Source of the DNA: Acetatifactor sp.
GTDB taxonomy: Bacteria; Bacillota; Clostridia; Lachnospirales; Lachnospiraceae
Direction: 5' to 3'
Assembly (NCBI GenBank): GCA_016303085.1
Contig: JAEDMI010000090.1
Span: 1-9,964 of the forward strand
Length of the DNA stretch: 9,964 bases
Shown: in pieces, positions 1 to 6,496 of the stretch
Numbering within the stretch: the first letter of the stretch is position 1
Layout of the letters: every line of letters starts with the position of its first letter
Position numbers and translations under genes: made by a program
The notes under the pieces: generated by a model
The model's database searches: none
Seen by the model: the letters and a program-made list of their open reading frames with translations, nothing else
Told to the model about the DNA's origin: nothing

Positions 1-1585
1 TGGAGGGTGTGGGATAAAAATCTTGTACCTGTTCGGGCATATACCCTAAATCCCGAAGATACTCTGCAAGCTCAATGGCTTCCTTCAGAGTGGAGCCGGG
101 ATGGGAGGACATCAGATAGGGAACTACAAACTGATTTTTTCCCATTTCCTGATTCAGTTTTTTATATTTTGCAATAAATCTCTCATAGACCGCGTTCTCC
201 GGTTTGCCCATCCTCTTTAATACTGCATCGGAAATGTGCTCCGGTGCCACTTTCAGCTGACCGCTGATGTGATGTTCCACAAGCTCTCTGAAAAAAGTAT
301 TGTCAGCATCCGCCAGCAGGTAGTCAAACCTGATTCCAGAGCGCACAAACACCTTTTTGACACCCGGCAGAGCTCTGAGACTTCTAAGAAGCTCCAGATA
401 ATCGGTGTGGTCCACGTACAGATTTTTGCAGGGTGAGGGGAACAGACATTGCCTGTTCTTGCAGACACCGTACTGTAACTGCTTTTGACAAGAGGGATGT
501 CTGAAATTTGCAGTTGGTCCGCCTACATCATGGATATATCCCTTAAAATCGGGGTCCTTTATCAGCAGCTTTGCCTCCTCAATAATGGATTCATGACTTC
601 TTGTTTGAACGGTTCTGCCCTGATGGAAGGTCAGCGCACAAAAGCTGCAGCCACCGAAGCAGCCTCTGTTACTAATCAGCGAAAACTTAATTTCCGCGAT
701 GGCGGGTACACCACCTTTCTCCTCATAGGAGGGGTGATAGTTTCTCATATAAGGCAGCGCATAGACAGCATCCATCTCTTCTGTAGTCAAAGGCGGCTGC
801 GGTGGATTCTGTACCACATAGATTCCGCCGGGATATTCCTCAACCAAAGGTTTTCCGGTGCAGAAATCCGTATTTTCGTTTTGAACGAAAAAACTTTTCG
901 CATAAAGCGATTTATCTTCCTTCATGGAAGCGTAAGAAGGCAACATCACCGGCTGATATATACCGGAAATGTCTTTTGTCCTGAAAACAGTTCCACGTAT
1001 AAAGGTGATATCTCTGACTGCAATTCCGCTTGCCAGTGCATCCGCAATTTCCACAATGGATTTTTCTCCCATTCCATAGGAAATCAAATCCGCCTGACTA
1101 TCCAGAAGCACGGAGCGCTTAAAGCTGTCTGACCAGTAATCATAGTGTGCCATCCGTCGGAGACTTGCCTCGATACCACCGATAATAATGGGTACATCCC
1201 TATAGTTACGCCGAATCAGGTTGCCATAGACTACGGTCGCATGGTCAGGGCGCTTTCCCATCTCTCCTCCGGGAGTGTAGGCATCCATGGTGCGACGCTT
1301 CTTGGAGACGGAATAATGGTTGACACAGCTGTCCATATTTCCCGCAGCCACGAGAAAGGCAAGTTTTGGGCGCCCCAGAACAGTGACACTGTTTTCATCT
1401 TTCCAGTCCGGCTGGGAAATAATGCCTACTGTATACCCATGTGCTTCCAATACTCTGCTGATGATGGCATGACCAAAGGAGGGATGATCCACATAAGCAT
1501 CTCCTATGACATATACAAAATCCAGTTGTTCAATTCCACGTTCCCGCATATCTTCTCGGGATATAGGCAAAAATCCGTTGTTCAT
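1..1585 (-). CDS. ygiQ: YgiQ-family radical SAM protein (C-terminus cut by window edge)
   Basis: Reading the minus strand from an ATG at 1585 gives 528 uninterrupted codons that run off the left edge, so the C-terminus is missing; family members are usually 600-700 residues. The radical SAM cluster motif CxxxCxxC is complete at residues 309-316 (C309, C313, C316, in the context [11 protein letters not shown]) and should bind the 4Fe-4S cluster that cleaves S-adenosylmethionine. The N-terminal 300 residues before the cluster (start MNNGFLPIS, then [10 protein letters not shown] and a PPQPPLT stretch) are the long extension typical of YgiQ (UPF0313). A later cysteine-rich stretch ([12 protein letters not shown]) is also characteristic. 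The substrate of this family is not known to me. A GGAG at 1596-1599 lies 10 bases before the ATG, inside the end of the upstream HAD gene, which stops only 20 bases before, so the two are probably co-transcribed with rsuA. Confidence 0.93.
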   Translation of the reverse strand, partial: MNNGFLPISREDMRERGIEQLDFVYVIGDAYVDHPSFGHAIISRVLEAHGYTVGIISQPDWKDENSVTVLGRPKLAFLVAAGNMDSCVNHYSVSKKRRTMDAYTPGGEMGKRPDHATVVYGNLIRRNYRDVPIIIGGIEASLRRMAHYDYWSDSFKRSVLLDSQADLISYGMGEKSIVEIADALASGIAVRDITFIRGTVFRTKDISGIYQPVMLPSYASMKEDKSLYAKSFFVQNENTDFCTGKPLVEEYPGGIYVVQNPPQPPLTTEEMDAVYALPYMRNYHPSYEEKGGVPAIAEIKFSLISNRGCFGGCSFCALTFHQGRTVQTRSHESIIEEAKLLIKDPDFKGYIHDVGGPTANFRHPSCQKQLQYGVCKNRQCLFPSPCKNLYVDHTDYLELLRSLRALPGVKKVFVRSGIRFDYLLADADNTFFRELVEHHISGQLKVAPEHISDAVLKRMGKPENAVYERFIAKYKKLNQEMGKNQFVVPYLMSSHPGSTLKEAIELAEYLRDLGYMPEQVQDFYPTPS

Positions 1586-1605
1586 TCACCGTTTTCTCCA
1601 AATCC

Positions 1606-2262
1606 TCAAAACAAATTGAAGTAATCTTCTATATAGAAATCCGCCAGCGCCTTTTTATTATCTTTTGTTTGCAGAGAATAAGCATCCTCTACCGCACATA
1701 CCTTCATTCCGGCACTTTTTCCGGCTTGTATGCCCGGAATAATATCTTCAAATACAAGACACCTCTCCGGGTTCACCCGGAGTTTTTCCGATACTGCCAG
1801 ATAGATGTCGGGAGCAGGTTTGCCGTGAGCCACATCGCACCCGGTCATGATGCAGGAAAAATAATCTCTTAGCTTGTGTACTTCCACTATGTTTTCCACA
1901 AGTTCTCTGGAATTGCTGGTAGCGATACCCAGCTTGATTCCGTGTTTACGGCAGCCCCTAAGGAACTCGGGAATGCCCGGTTTCAAAGGAACCTCGTTTG
2001 CATATTTATCCCATGCCATCCTGTTCCAGTCATCTTTGATTTTTTCCAAGGAATCGGGGATATGAAAAAACTCCTTAAAATAAACAGCTGTCTCGCTGAA
2101 ACTCATACCCTCTATTTTTGACTGCAAATCCTCAGGAAGCGGAATCCCGAATCTGCCCAGATATTCGACGTCTATGGCTCTCCACATCCACATGGAATCT
2201 ACCAGGGAGCCGTCCAAATCAAAAATTACCGCATCTGTATTCTTTAACATTTCATGCATCAT
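1606..2262 (-). CDS. HAD-superfamily hydrolase, beta-phosphoglucomutase-like
   Basis: A 218-residue protein with all the HAD catalytic motifs in order: motif I DLDGS with nucleophile D15 and acid/base D17, motif II TSN at 115-117, motif III lysine K148 in HGKPAPD, and motif IV E172-D173 in VFEDIIPGI. The helical insertion between motif I and motif II (about residues 20-90) is a subfamily I cap, as in beta-phosphoglucomutase, phosphoglycolate phosphatase and related small-molecule phosphatases. The substrate cannot be read from sequence; motif I has Ser where Thr is commonest, a tolerated variant. The ATG at 2262 overlaps the end of rsuA by 11 bases, and a GAGG at 2275-2278 lies 12 bases upstream. 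An ATG at 2250 is a possible alternative start. It lies between rsuA and ygiQ in a tight same-strand run, which suggests translational coupling and co-expression. Confidence 0.9.
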   Translation of the reverse strand: MMHEMLKNTDAVIFDLDGSLVDSMWMWRAIDVEYLGRFGIPLPEDLQSKIEGMSFSETAVYFKEFFHIPDSLEKIKDDWNRMAWDKYANEVPLKPGIPEFLRGCRKHGIKLGIATSNSRELVENIVEVHKLRDYFSCIMTGCDVAHGKPAPDIYLAVSEKLRVNPERCLVFEDIIPGIQAGKSAGMKVCAVEDAYSLQTKDNKKALADFYIEDYFNLF

Positions 2263-2953
2263 GAAGAATTCTAACCTCGTCTTCCGTCAACTCTCTGTAT
2301 TCTCCGGGGTTCAGACTGTCGTCAAGTTCAAGCCCCCCGAAGGAGACTCTTTTCAGGGCAATGACCCGATTACCAACTGCCTGAAACATTCTTTTTACCT
2401 GGTGAAATTTCCCTTCATGGATAGTGAGCAGGATTTTCCTGTCTCCCGCTCTCTCCGCCTTTCCAGGTAGCGTCGGTTTCTCTTCACCGATATCCACTCC
2501 CTGCTCCAGACGCAAAAGTTCCTCATCTGTGGCTTCGCGCTCCAACGTCACCAGATAAGTTTTGTCCACATGTTTTTTCGGGGTCAACAGACGATGGGTA
2601 AGCTCACCGTCATTTGTCAGTAAAAGAAAGCCTTCCGTATCCTTGTCAAGACGTCCCACGGGAAAGATGTCCTTCCGTCTGTCCTCTTCTCTTAAAAGTT
2701 CCACCACGGTTCCTGACGTATTATCCCGGGTAGCTGAGACAACACCTCCCGGCTTATTGAGCATATAATACACAAAGTGTTGATAGCATAATCGTTTTCC
2801 CTGAAAATATATTTCATCCGTATTTTCATTTACTTTGAAATCGGCATTTTTTACCACAGCACTATTGACCGTAACCTGCCCCTTCTTCAGAAATTCCTTC
2901 ACCTGACTGCGGGTGCCCGTATTCACTTCACATAAAAATTTATCGAGACGCAT
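2252..2953 (-). CDS. rsuA: 16S rRNA pseudouridine synthase, RsuA type
   Basis: Isomerises a uridine in 16S rRNA (U516 in E. coli RsuA) to pseudouridine during small-subunit assembly. I place the start at the ATG at 2953, giving 233 residues beginning MRLDKF, the usual first residues of the N-terminal S4 RNA-binding domain (about residues 1-48). The catalytic domain follows, with the motif GRLDKDTEG at 100-108 carrying the catalytic aspartate D103, then KTYLVTLE and a C-terminal EGKFHQVKRMF region that resembles E. coli RsuA closely. The longer open frame up to 3001 adds 16 residues with no good ribosome binding site, while AAAGGA at 2966-2971 serves the ATG at 2953. First gene of a rsuA-HAD-ygiQ run; it diverges from the YlbJ-like gene with 60 bases between starts. 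RluB-like specificity cannot be wholly excluded. Confidence 0.93.
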   Translation of the reverse strand: MRLDKFLCEVNTGTRSQVKEFLKKGQVTVNSAVVKNADFKVNENTDEIYFQGKRLCYQHFVYYMLNKPGGVVSATRDNTSGTVVELLREEDRRKDIFPVGRLDKDTEGFLLLTNDGELTHRLLTPKKHVDKTYLVTLEREATDEELLRLEQGVDIGEEKPTLPGKAERAGDRKILLTIHEGKFHQVKRMFQAVGNRVIALKRVSFGGLELDDSLNPGEYRELTEDEVRILHDA

Positions 2954-2979
2954 ATGTGAAAAAAATCCTTTCATATATT
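2950..2979 (+). promoter_or_regulatory. Candidate sigma-E (mother-cell sporulation) promoter for the YlbJ-like gene
   Basis: The plus strand carries GCATATG at 2950-2956, a 15-base spacer, and CATATATT at 2972-2979. The Bacillus sigma-E pattern is roughly kmATATT, 14-15 bases, CATACAnT; here 6 of 7 positions of the -35 and all but one specified position of the -10 agree, with correct spacing. Transcription would start near 2986, giving a leader of about 28 bases before the GTG start at 3014, with GGAGG in between. B. subtilis ylbJ is itself a sigma-E-dependent sporulation gene, which makes the match biologically sensible. The -35 overlaps the rsuA start codon. The match is by eye and the sequence is A+T rich, so chance is possible. 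Confidence 0.5.
2966..2971 (-). promoter_or_regulatory. Ribosome binding site deciding the rsuA start
   Basis: AAAGGA on the minus strand, 12 bases before the ATG at 2953. The in-frame ATG codons at 2974 and 3001 have no comparable sequence upstream, so this site supports the shorter protein that begins at the S4 domain. The spacing is somewhat long. Confidence 0.6.
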
Positions 2980-3001
2980 GTAGAAAGCCTGTTTTAAACA
3001 T

Positions 3002-3006
3002 GGAGG
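3002..3006 (+). promoter_or_regulatory. Ribosome binding site deciding the GTG start of the YlbJ-like gene
   Basis: GGAGG, 7 bases before a GTG at 3014. The ATG at 3012 overlaps that GTG but is followed at once by TGA, so it cannot start the protein. The strong Shine-Dalgarno and ideal spacing support GTG at 3014. Confidence 0.85.
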
Positions 3007-3013
3007 CCTAAAT

Positions 3014-3958
3014 GTGAAGCCTGTAATTTTTCTTTTCCTTGCGATGACCGTCTGTATCCTGACCAATTCCTCATTAAGTCTTGCTTATGCTTCGCTTGGT
3101 CTTGAACTCTGGTTTCGGAAGATGATTCCGGCTCTTCTACCCTTTATGATTCTATCGGGAATCATGGTGAGAATGAAACTGACGGAAAAAATGTCCATGG
3201 CATTTTTCCCTGTTATGGGGCCGGTCTTTCGTGTCCGAAAAAATGTCGTCTACTGTATGATGCTTGGATTCCTTTGTGGTTTTCCCATGGGAGCCAGGGT
3301 GACAGCGGATATGCTGGAGCATGGTATGCTGACAAAAAAGGAAGGTGAATACCTGCTTGCTTTCTGCAATAACATAGGCCCGGTTTATTTCTGCAGCTTT
3401 GTGCTGCCGCTTTTGGACAGACAACTGACACTGCCCTATCTCTTTGGCATGTATGGGATTCCCTTATTGTATGGTATCGTTCTGCGTTATACCCTATTTA
3501 AAAACTCATTGATGCCGGAGCCCGTCCTAAATTCCGTAAGACATCCGTTTGATTCATTCCGGGAAAGCGACGGACGGTTCAGTTTACGGCTTCTGGAAGC
3601 CGTCGATGAATCTGTGGTCACATCTCTTCAAAGTATCCTGACGCTGGGGGGCTACATGATTCTTTTTAATCTTCTGAATCTTTTGCCCCATATTCTCCTT
3701 GGCAGAAAACCCGCACTGTTGGCACCTCTTTTGGAGATTACGGGAGGAATGTCCATGCTGGGAGGAGAATTACCGCTTTACAGCCTGTTAGTGCTGTCTT
3801 TCGGCGGCCTTTCCTGCGTTGCTCAAACCTATTGTTGCATCAGGAAAACGGAATTATCTATAGAAAGCTATATCTGGCATAAAATCATGCTTACCATGTT
3901 AACCGGCTGTTTTTATCTGTGCTGGTTTCTGGTTGCACCTTCATCCTTTCTACGTTGA
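3014..3958 (+). CDS. ylbJ: YlbJ-like sporulation integral membrane protein (nucleoside-recognition/Gate domain)
   Basis: A 314-residue very hydrophobic protein starting at GTG. Likely membrane segments are near residues 3-19, 36-52, 76-92, 118-134, 140-160, 205-228, 252-272 and 290-308. Two related half-sites typical of Gate-domain proteins are visible: GFLCGFPMGA at 85-94 in the first half and EITGG (241-245) followed by LSFGGLSCVAQT (261-272) in the second, both close to the motifs of YlbJ. It is shorter than B. subtilis YlbJ (about 400 residues). YlbJ is made in the mother cell under sigma-E and is needed for normal spore formation; its transported substrate is unknown. Identity is supported by the nearby rsmD and coaD, which in Bacillus (ylbH, ylbI) directly precede ylbJ, although here the gene is on the opposite strand. 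It is the only plus-strand gene, with a sigma-E-like promoter upstream, and its 3' end overlaps the amidase gene by 46 bases. Confidence 0.75.
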   Translation: MKPVIFLFLAMTVCILTNSSLSLAYASLGLELWFRKMIPALLPFMILSGIMVRMKLTEKMSMAFFPVMGPVFRVRKNVVYCMMLGFLCGFPMGARVTADMLEHGMLTKKEGEYLLAFCNNIGPVYFCSFVLPLLDRQLTLPYLFGMYGIPLLYGIVLRYTLFKNSLMPEPVLNSVRHPFDSFRESDGRFSLRLLEAVDESVVTSLQSILTLGGYMILFNLLNLLPHILLGRKPALLAPLLEITGGMSMLGGELPLYSLLVLSFGGLSCVAQTYCCIRKTELSIESYIWHKIMLTMLTGCFYLCWFLVAPSSFLR

Positions 3959-5274
3959 CGCCTCCGCTTTTTCCTATTGTGATAGGAGACAGCTTGAGAA
4001 ATAAGCAGAATGACAAACAACAAAATCACAACAGCAAGACAAATTTCCAAAAAAGTCATGAAACCTGGTTCCCTCTGTTCCTCCGCCTGCTTCGAAAAAA
4101 CCGCTTCTGCGGCATCTGACCCATCCTCGGGAGAAAAAGTTTCTTCCTGACTCACAGGTACTTCCTCCTCAGCAGTTTCCTTTGGGTACGCAAAAGTTTT
4201 CGGGCTGTCATAGTGATTACTTTCCGTAAAGAGGTCAAACAGATTATAAGCACGAACAATTACATTAGGCCTGTTTTCGTCAGAAACCGTCAGATTCAAG
4301 GTAAAGGTATCCTCATAACTTCCATCCAGCGCATTACTGCCCGGCCACGGCTGCCGCCCACTGTAAGTTATTCCGCCGTCTGTACTGTAATCATAGTATA
4401 AGAGCGGGGTGTCGTAATCAGCCGCAGAAACAGTAAGACTTAAGCTGCATTTTTCGTAGTCTGCCTTTAAAAATTCAATCATGCAGACATCCGGGGGCGT
4501 CTCATCCCGAAGTGTTCCCGAAACAGGAACCGACTCTTCAGCCTCCGTAAGCTGATATTCGGAGTAATCCACATTTAGTACACTGCTCTTTAACCCGAGA
4601 TATTTTGCCACAGCTGTGGCATCCTCCCTGCCGCGTGTTATCAAGTCCTCTTCACTGTCGCAAAAGTCCGAATCACGGGGGGCGTCCACATGGCAATGCT
4701 CCAGAATGACAGCCGGAATTTCAAGTGCGGCAGATTCTCGGATAATCCCGTAATAATCACGTCCTTTGTCATCAAGTCTTGTCTTAATTCCTCTGATAAA
4801 AAGTCCCCGTTCCTCAAGTTGAGACAAAAACTCATATCCGAACTGATACCCGTAGCCGTTGAACGGAGCCTTGGAAGGTATCCATATTTCCGCGCCGAAA
4901 AGCTCATGGTTCTCGGAGGCATTATAGTGAATGCTGAACAGGAAATCGGCGTTTACACTCTTTGCAAATTCCGCCCTTTCCTTCAACGAGATATCCTTAT
5001 CTTCCGTTCTCGTCAGATATACATCTACATTGTCATACAGACAAAGCTCCTCATACATTGCCAGGGCAGTAGTCATCGTCATGTATTTTTCATCCTGCTC
5101 TCCTTCGACAGTTCCCTGATTGCTACCGCCGTGTCCGGGATCAATGACAATCACAGGTCTCTCCGGTACAACCTGCAAACGTTCTGCGCCATGGACGTGA
5201 AGTGGGAATAACGGAGAGACAACAAGCACCCCCAGCAATATAAAAAGTGCTGTCTTTTTAAACAAACTCAGCAT
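3913..5274 (-). CDS. Membrane-anchored N-acetylmuramoyl-L-alanine amidase (Amidase_3)
   Basis: A 453-residue peptidoglycan hydrolase that should cut the bond between N-acetylmuramic acid and L-alanine of the stem peptide, outside the membrane. Domains in order: a signal peptide (KK then a hydrophobic core, about residues 6-24, possible cleavage after VHGA, residue 30); an Amidase_3 domain (about 40-228) with zinc ligands H48 in DPGHGG, E62 and H116 in SIHYNAS, and catalytic E192 in PAVILEHCHVD; a beta-rich, Ig-like stretch (about 250-365); an acidic Ser/Glu-rich linker (about 366-405); a transmembrane helix (about 408-428); and a basic tail (RKKRRRQRRK). The ATG at 5274 has AAAGGA 5 bases upstream. 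A terminator separates it from the coiled-coil gene, so it probably has its own promoter, but I see none convincing in the 92-base gap. A role in sporulation or daughter-cell separation is possible but unproven. Confidence 0.88.
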   Translation of the reverse strand: MLSLFKKTALFILLGVLVVSPLFPLHVHGAERLQVVPERPVIVIDPGHGGSNQGTVEGEQDEKYMTMTTALAMYEELCLYDNVDVYLTRTEDKDISLKERAEFAKSVNADFLFSIHYNASENHELFGAEIWIPSKAPFNGYGYQFGYEFLSQLEERGLFIRGIKTRLDDKGRDYYGIIRESAALEIPAVILEHCHVDAPRDSDFCDSEEDLITRGREDATAVAKYLGLKSSVLNVDYSEYQLTEAEESVPVSGTLRDETPPDVCMIEFLKADYEKCSLSLTVSAADYDTPLLYYDYSTDGGITYSGRQPWPGSNALDGSYEDTFTLNLTVSDENRPNVIVRAYNLFDLFTESNHYDSPKTFAYPKETAEEEVPVSQEETFSPEDGSDAAEAVFSKQAEEQREPGFMTFLEICLAVVILLFVILLISQAVSYHNRKKRRRQRRKDEGATRNQHR

Positions 5275-5315
5275 AAAAATCCTTTCTGGTACGATATTCT
5301 TAACCTACAGATTTG

Positions 5316-5345
5316 AAAAAACCGGCTCCCTTGCGAAAACCGGTT
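5316..5345 (-). terminator. Intrinsic terminator with GCAA tetraloop, ending the topoisomerase-to-coiled-coil run
   Basis: On the minus strand an 11-bp stem (bases 5335-5345 pairing with 5320-5330, containing AACCGG/CCGGTT at its base and three G-T pairs near the top) closes a GCAA loop (5331-5334) of the stable GNRA type. A run of six T, two of them in the stem, follows at 5316-5321. It starts about 20 bases after the stop of the coiled-coil gene, the right place to end that transcript before the amidase gene. On the plus strand the hairpin is followed only by the interrupted tract CTTTGTTTT, and no gene there needs it. Confidence 0.85.
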
Positions 5346-5366
5346 CTTTGTTTTCCTGTTTTTCAG

Positions 5367-5969
5367 TTATTGGATTACATTAGGTCCGCTATTGCCGGCA
5401 TCGTCAAGGGATAAATCCTCAAATTCCTCTTCCGCAGGATGAAGTGCCTGACGGTTTGAATGAATCAGATCCCGATATTGTCCAAGCGAACCCAAAAGGT
5501 TTTCATAGTTTGAAGTGGAAGCCTGAATTGCTGAAAGAATAATGTTTTCCAGTTCCGCCAGACGATCCTCTGTGTAACCGGCAGCCTGCATGCGAAGTTC
5601 ATTGGCTTCAATAGTAGCCTTGTCCAAAATCTCCTGAGCCTGCTGGGAAGCCATTGTTACCACTTCGTTGGCCTGAGCATAAGCCTGTTGCATAATCTCA
5701 TGTTCACTAATCAGTTCGTTGGTGTGAATGGTTGCCTCATTTATCAGTTTCTCAGCCTTTTCACGGGCATCATTCAGTATGGCTTCCTTATTGCTGATGA
5801 TTTTCTGATAACGCTTGATTTCGTCAGGTGTCTTCATACGGAGTTCCCGAATCAAATCGTCAATTTCATCTTTGTTGACAATAATTTCTGAATTTGACAT
5901 GAACTTAGGCTTACAGCTTTCGATGTATTCCTCCAGCTCATCAATTATTTGCTCTATTCTACTGCTCAT
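5367..5969 (-). CDS. Soluble coiled-coil protein of unknown function (V-ATPase subunit E/H-like or DivIVA-like helix)
   Basis: Function not recognised. From the ATG at 5969 the protein has 200 residues: a short acidic N-terminus (SRIEQIIDELEEYIE), a linker (about 20-47), a long Ala/Gln/Glu-rich helix of coiled-coil character (about 50-170), and an acidic tail (PAEEEFEDLSLDD). There is no signal peptide or membrane segment. Regularly spaced alanines give it superficial likeness to F-type b or V-type E/H ATPase stator subunits and to DivIVA-type scaffolds; no ATPase genes are nearby, so that likeness is probably only helical. Residues 67-87 and 106-126 form an internal repeat. An upstream GTG at 5978 would overlap the coaD stop, but AAGGAG at 5978-5983 sits 8 bases before the ATG and fixes the start there. 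It is the last gene before the terminator and is probably co-transcribed with coaD. Confidence 0.8.
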   Translation of the reverse strand: MSSRIEQIIDELEEYIESCKPKFMSNSEIIVNKDEIDDLIRELRMKTPDEIKRYQKIISNKEAILNDAREKAEKLINEATIHTNELISEHEIMQQAYAQANEVVTMASQQAQEILDKATIEANELRMQAAGYTEDRLAELENIILSAIQASTSNYENLLGSLGQYRDLIHSNRQALHPAEEEFEDLSLDDAGNSGPNVIQ

Positions 5970-5974
5970 GGGCG

Positions 5975-6469
5975 TCACTCCTTGTTCTTAATCTGATATT
6001 TCTCATAAATCAAATCTGCTACAAAATCAGGAACACATTGGCTGATATCACCGCCAAAGCTTGCAATTTCCTTTACGCTGGAGGAACTGAGATACGCATA
6101 CTCCAGACTGGTAGTTAAAAACATGGTATCCAGCTTCCCGTTGGATAGCTTTCGGTTTGTCTGTGCAATCTGAAGTTCATACTCAAAATCGGTAATGGCG
6201 CGTAGCCCTCTTACAGCCACATGAAGATTATTTTTCGCAGCATAGTTAATCAAAAGACCGCTGAAGCTGTCCACCTGTACATTGGGCAAATCTTTTGTAG
6301 CTTCTTTTAATATCTTAACACGTTCCTCCACAGAAAACAACGGGGTCTTCTCTTTATTGTTCAAAACGCTTACAATCAATACATCAAATATTTCCGAGGC
6401 GCGTTTTATGACATCCAGATGTCCGTAGGTTACCGGATCAAAGCTTCCGGGGTAAACCGCTCTTTTCAT
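5975..6469 (-). CDS. coaD: Phosphopantetheine adenylyltransferase
   Basis: Transfers AMP from ATP to 4'-phosphopantetheine to give dephospho-CoA, the penultimate step of coenzyme A synthesis in the cytoplasm. From the ATG at 6469 it is 164 residues, the usual size. The nucleotidyltransferase signature [11 protein letters not shown] is at 7-17 with T14 and H17 in the TxxH motif, the VRGLR loop at 86-90, and a C-terminal ATP-binding stretch SSSSVKEI at 128-135, a Ser/Lys variant of the common SST-VRE form. The open frame extends to a TTG at 6475, but AGAGGA at 6477-6482 is only 1 base from that codon and 7 from the ATG. It follows rsmD by 27 bases, the same rsmD-coaD pairing found widely in Firmicutes (ylbH-ylbI in Bacillus), and precedes the coiled-coil gene by 5 bases. 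Confidence 0.97.
   Translation of the reverse strand: MKRAVYPGSFDPVTYGHLDVIKRASEIFDVLIVSVLNNKEKTPLFSVEERVKILKEATKDLPNVQVDSFSGLLINYAAKNNLHVAVRGLRAITDFEYELQIAQTNRKLSNGKLDTMFLTTSLEYAYLSSSSVKEIASFGGDISQCVPDFVADLIYEKYQIKNKE
5978..5983 (-). promoter_or_regulatory. Ribosome binding site deciding the start of the coiled-coil gene
   Basis: AAGGAG on the minus strand, spaced 8 bases from the ATG at 5969. It lies within the last codons of coaD and overlaps the alternative GTG at 5978, which therefore cannot use it. The coaD stop falls between the site and the ATG, an arrangement that favours coupled translation. Confidence 0.85.
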
Positions 6470-6476
6470 AATCAAT

Positions 6477-6482
6477 TCCTCT
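6477..6482 (-). promoter_or_regulatory. Ribosome binding site deciding the coaD start
   Basis: AGAGGA on the minus strand, 7 bases from the ATG at 6469 and practically touching the TTG at 6475. The spacing rules out TTG and gives a protein starting [12 protein letters not shown], the standard CoaD N-terminus. Confidence 0.85.
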
Positions 6483-6496
6483 TTATAATATAGATT

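Noticed and set aside
485..1132. 215-residue plus-strand open frame
   Set aside because: It is a shadow of the YgiQ-family gene, whose conserved CxxxCxxC motif and continuous 528 codons on the minus strand explain the region. The predicted protein has no recognisable domain.
2977..3005. TACAAT on the minus strand as a sigma-A -10 for rsuA
   Set aside because: No recognisable -35 lies 16-18 bases upstream and there is no extended -10 TG. Kept only as part of the overlapping-promoter observation.
3972..3987. Perfect 6-bp inverted repeat (TCCTAT, loop TGTG, ATAGGA) just after the YlbJ-like gene, considered as its terminator
   Set aside because: No T-run follows on the plus strand, and on the minus strand it is followed by A residues. 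It sits within the amidase coding sequence (basic tail and helix end) and fits codon use alone.
5275..5315. GAATATC and TTCAAA on the minus strand as promoter elements for the amidase
   Set aside because: Neither has a matching partner box at a correct distance for sigma-A, sigma-E or sigma-G before the start codon.
5367..5969. Calling the coiled-coil gene an ATP synthase stator subunit
   Set aside because: No membrane helix as in F-type b subunit, and no ATPase genes in the window. Similarity rests on Ala/Glu-rich helix composition only.
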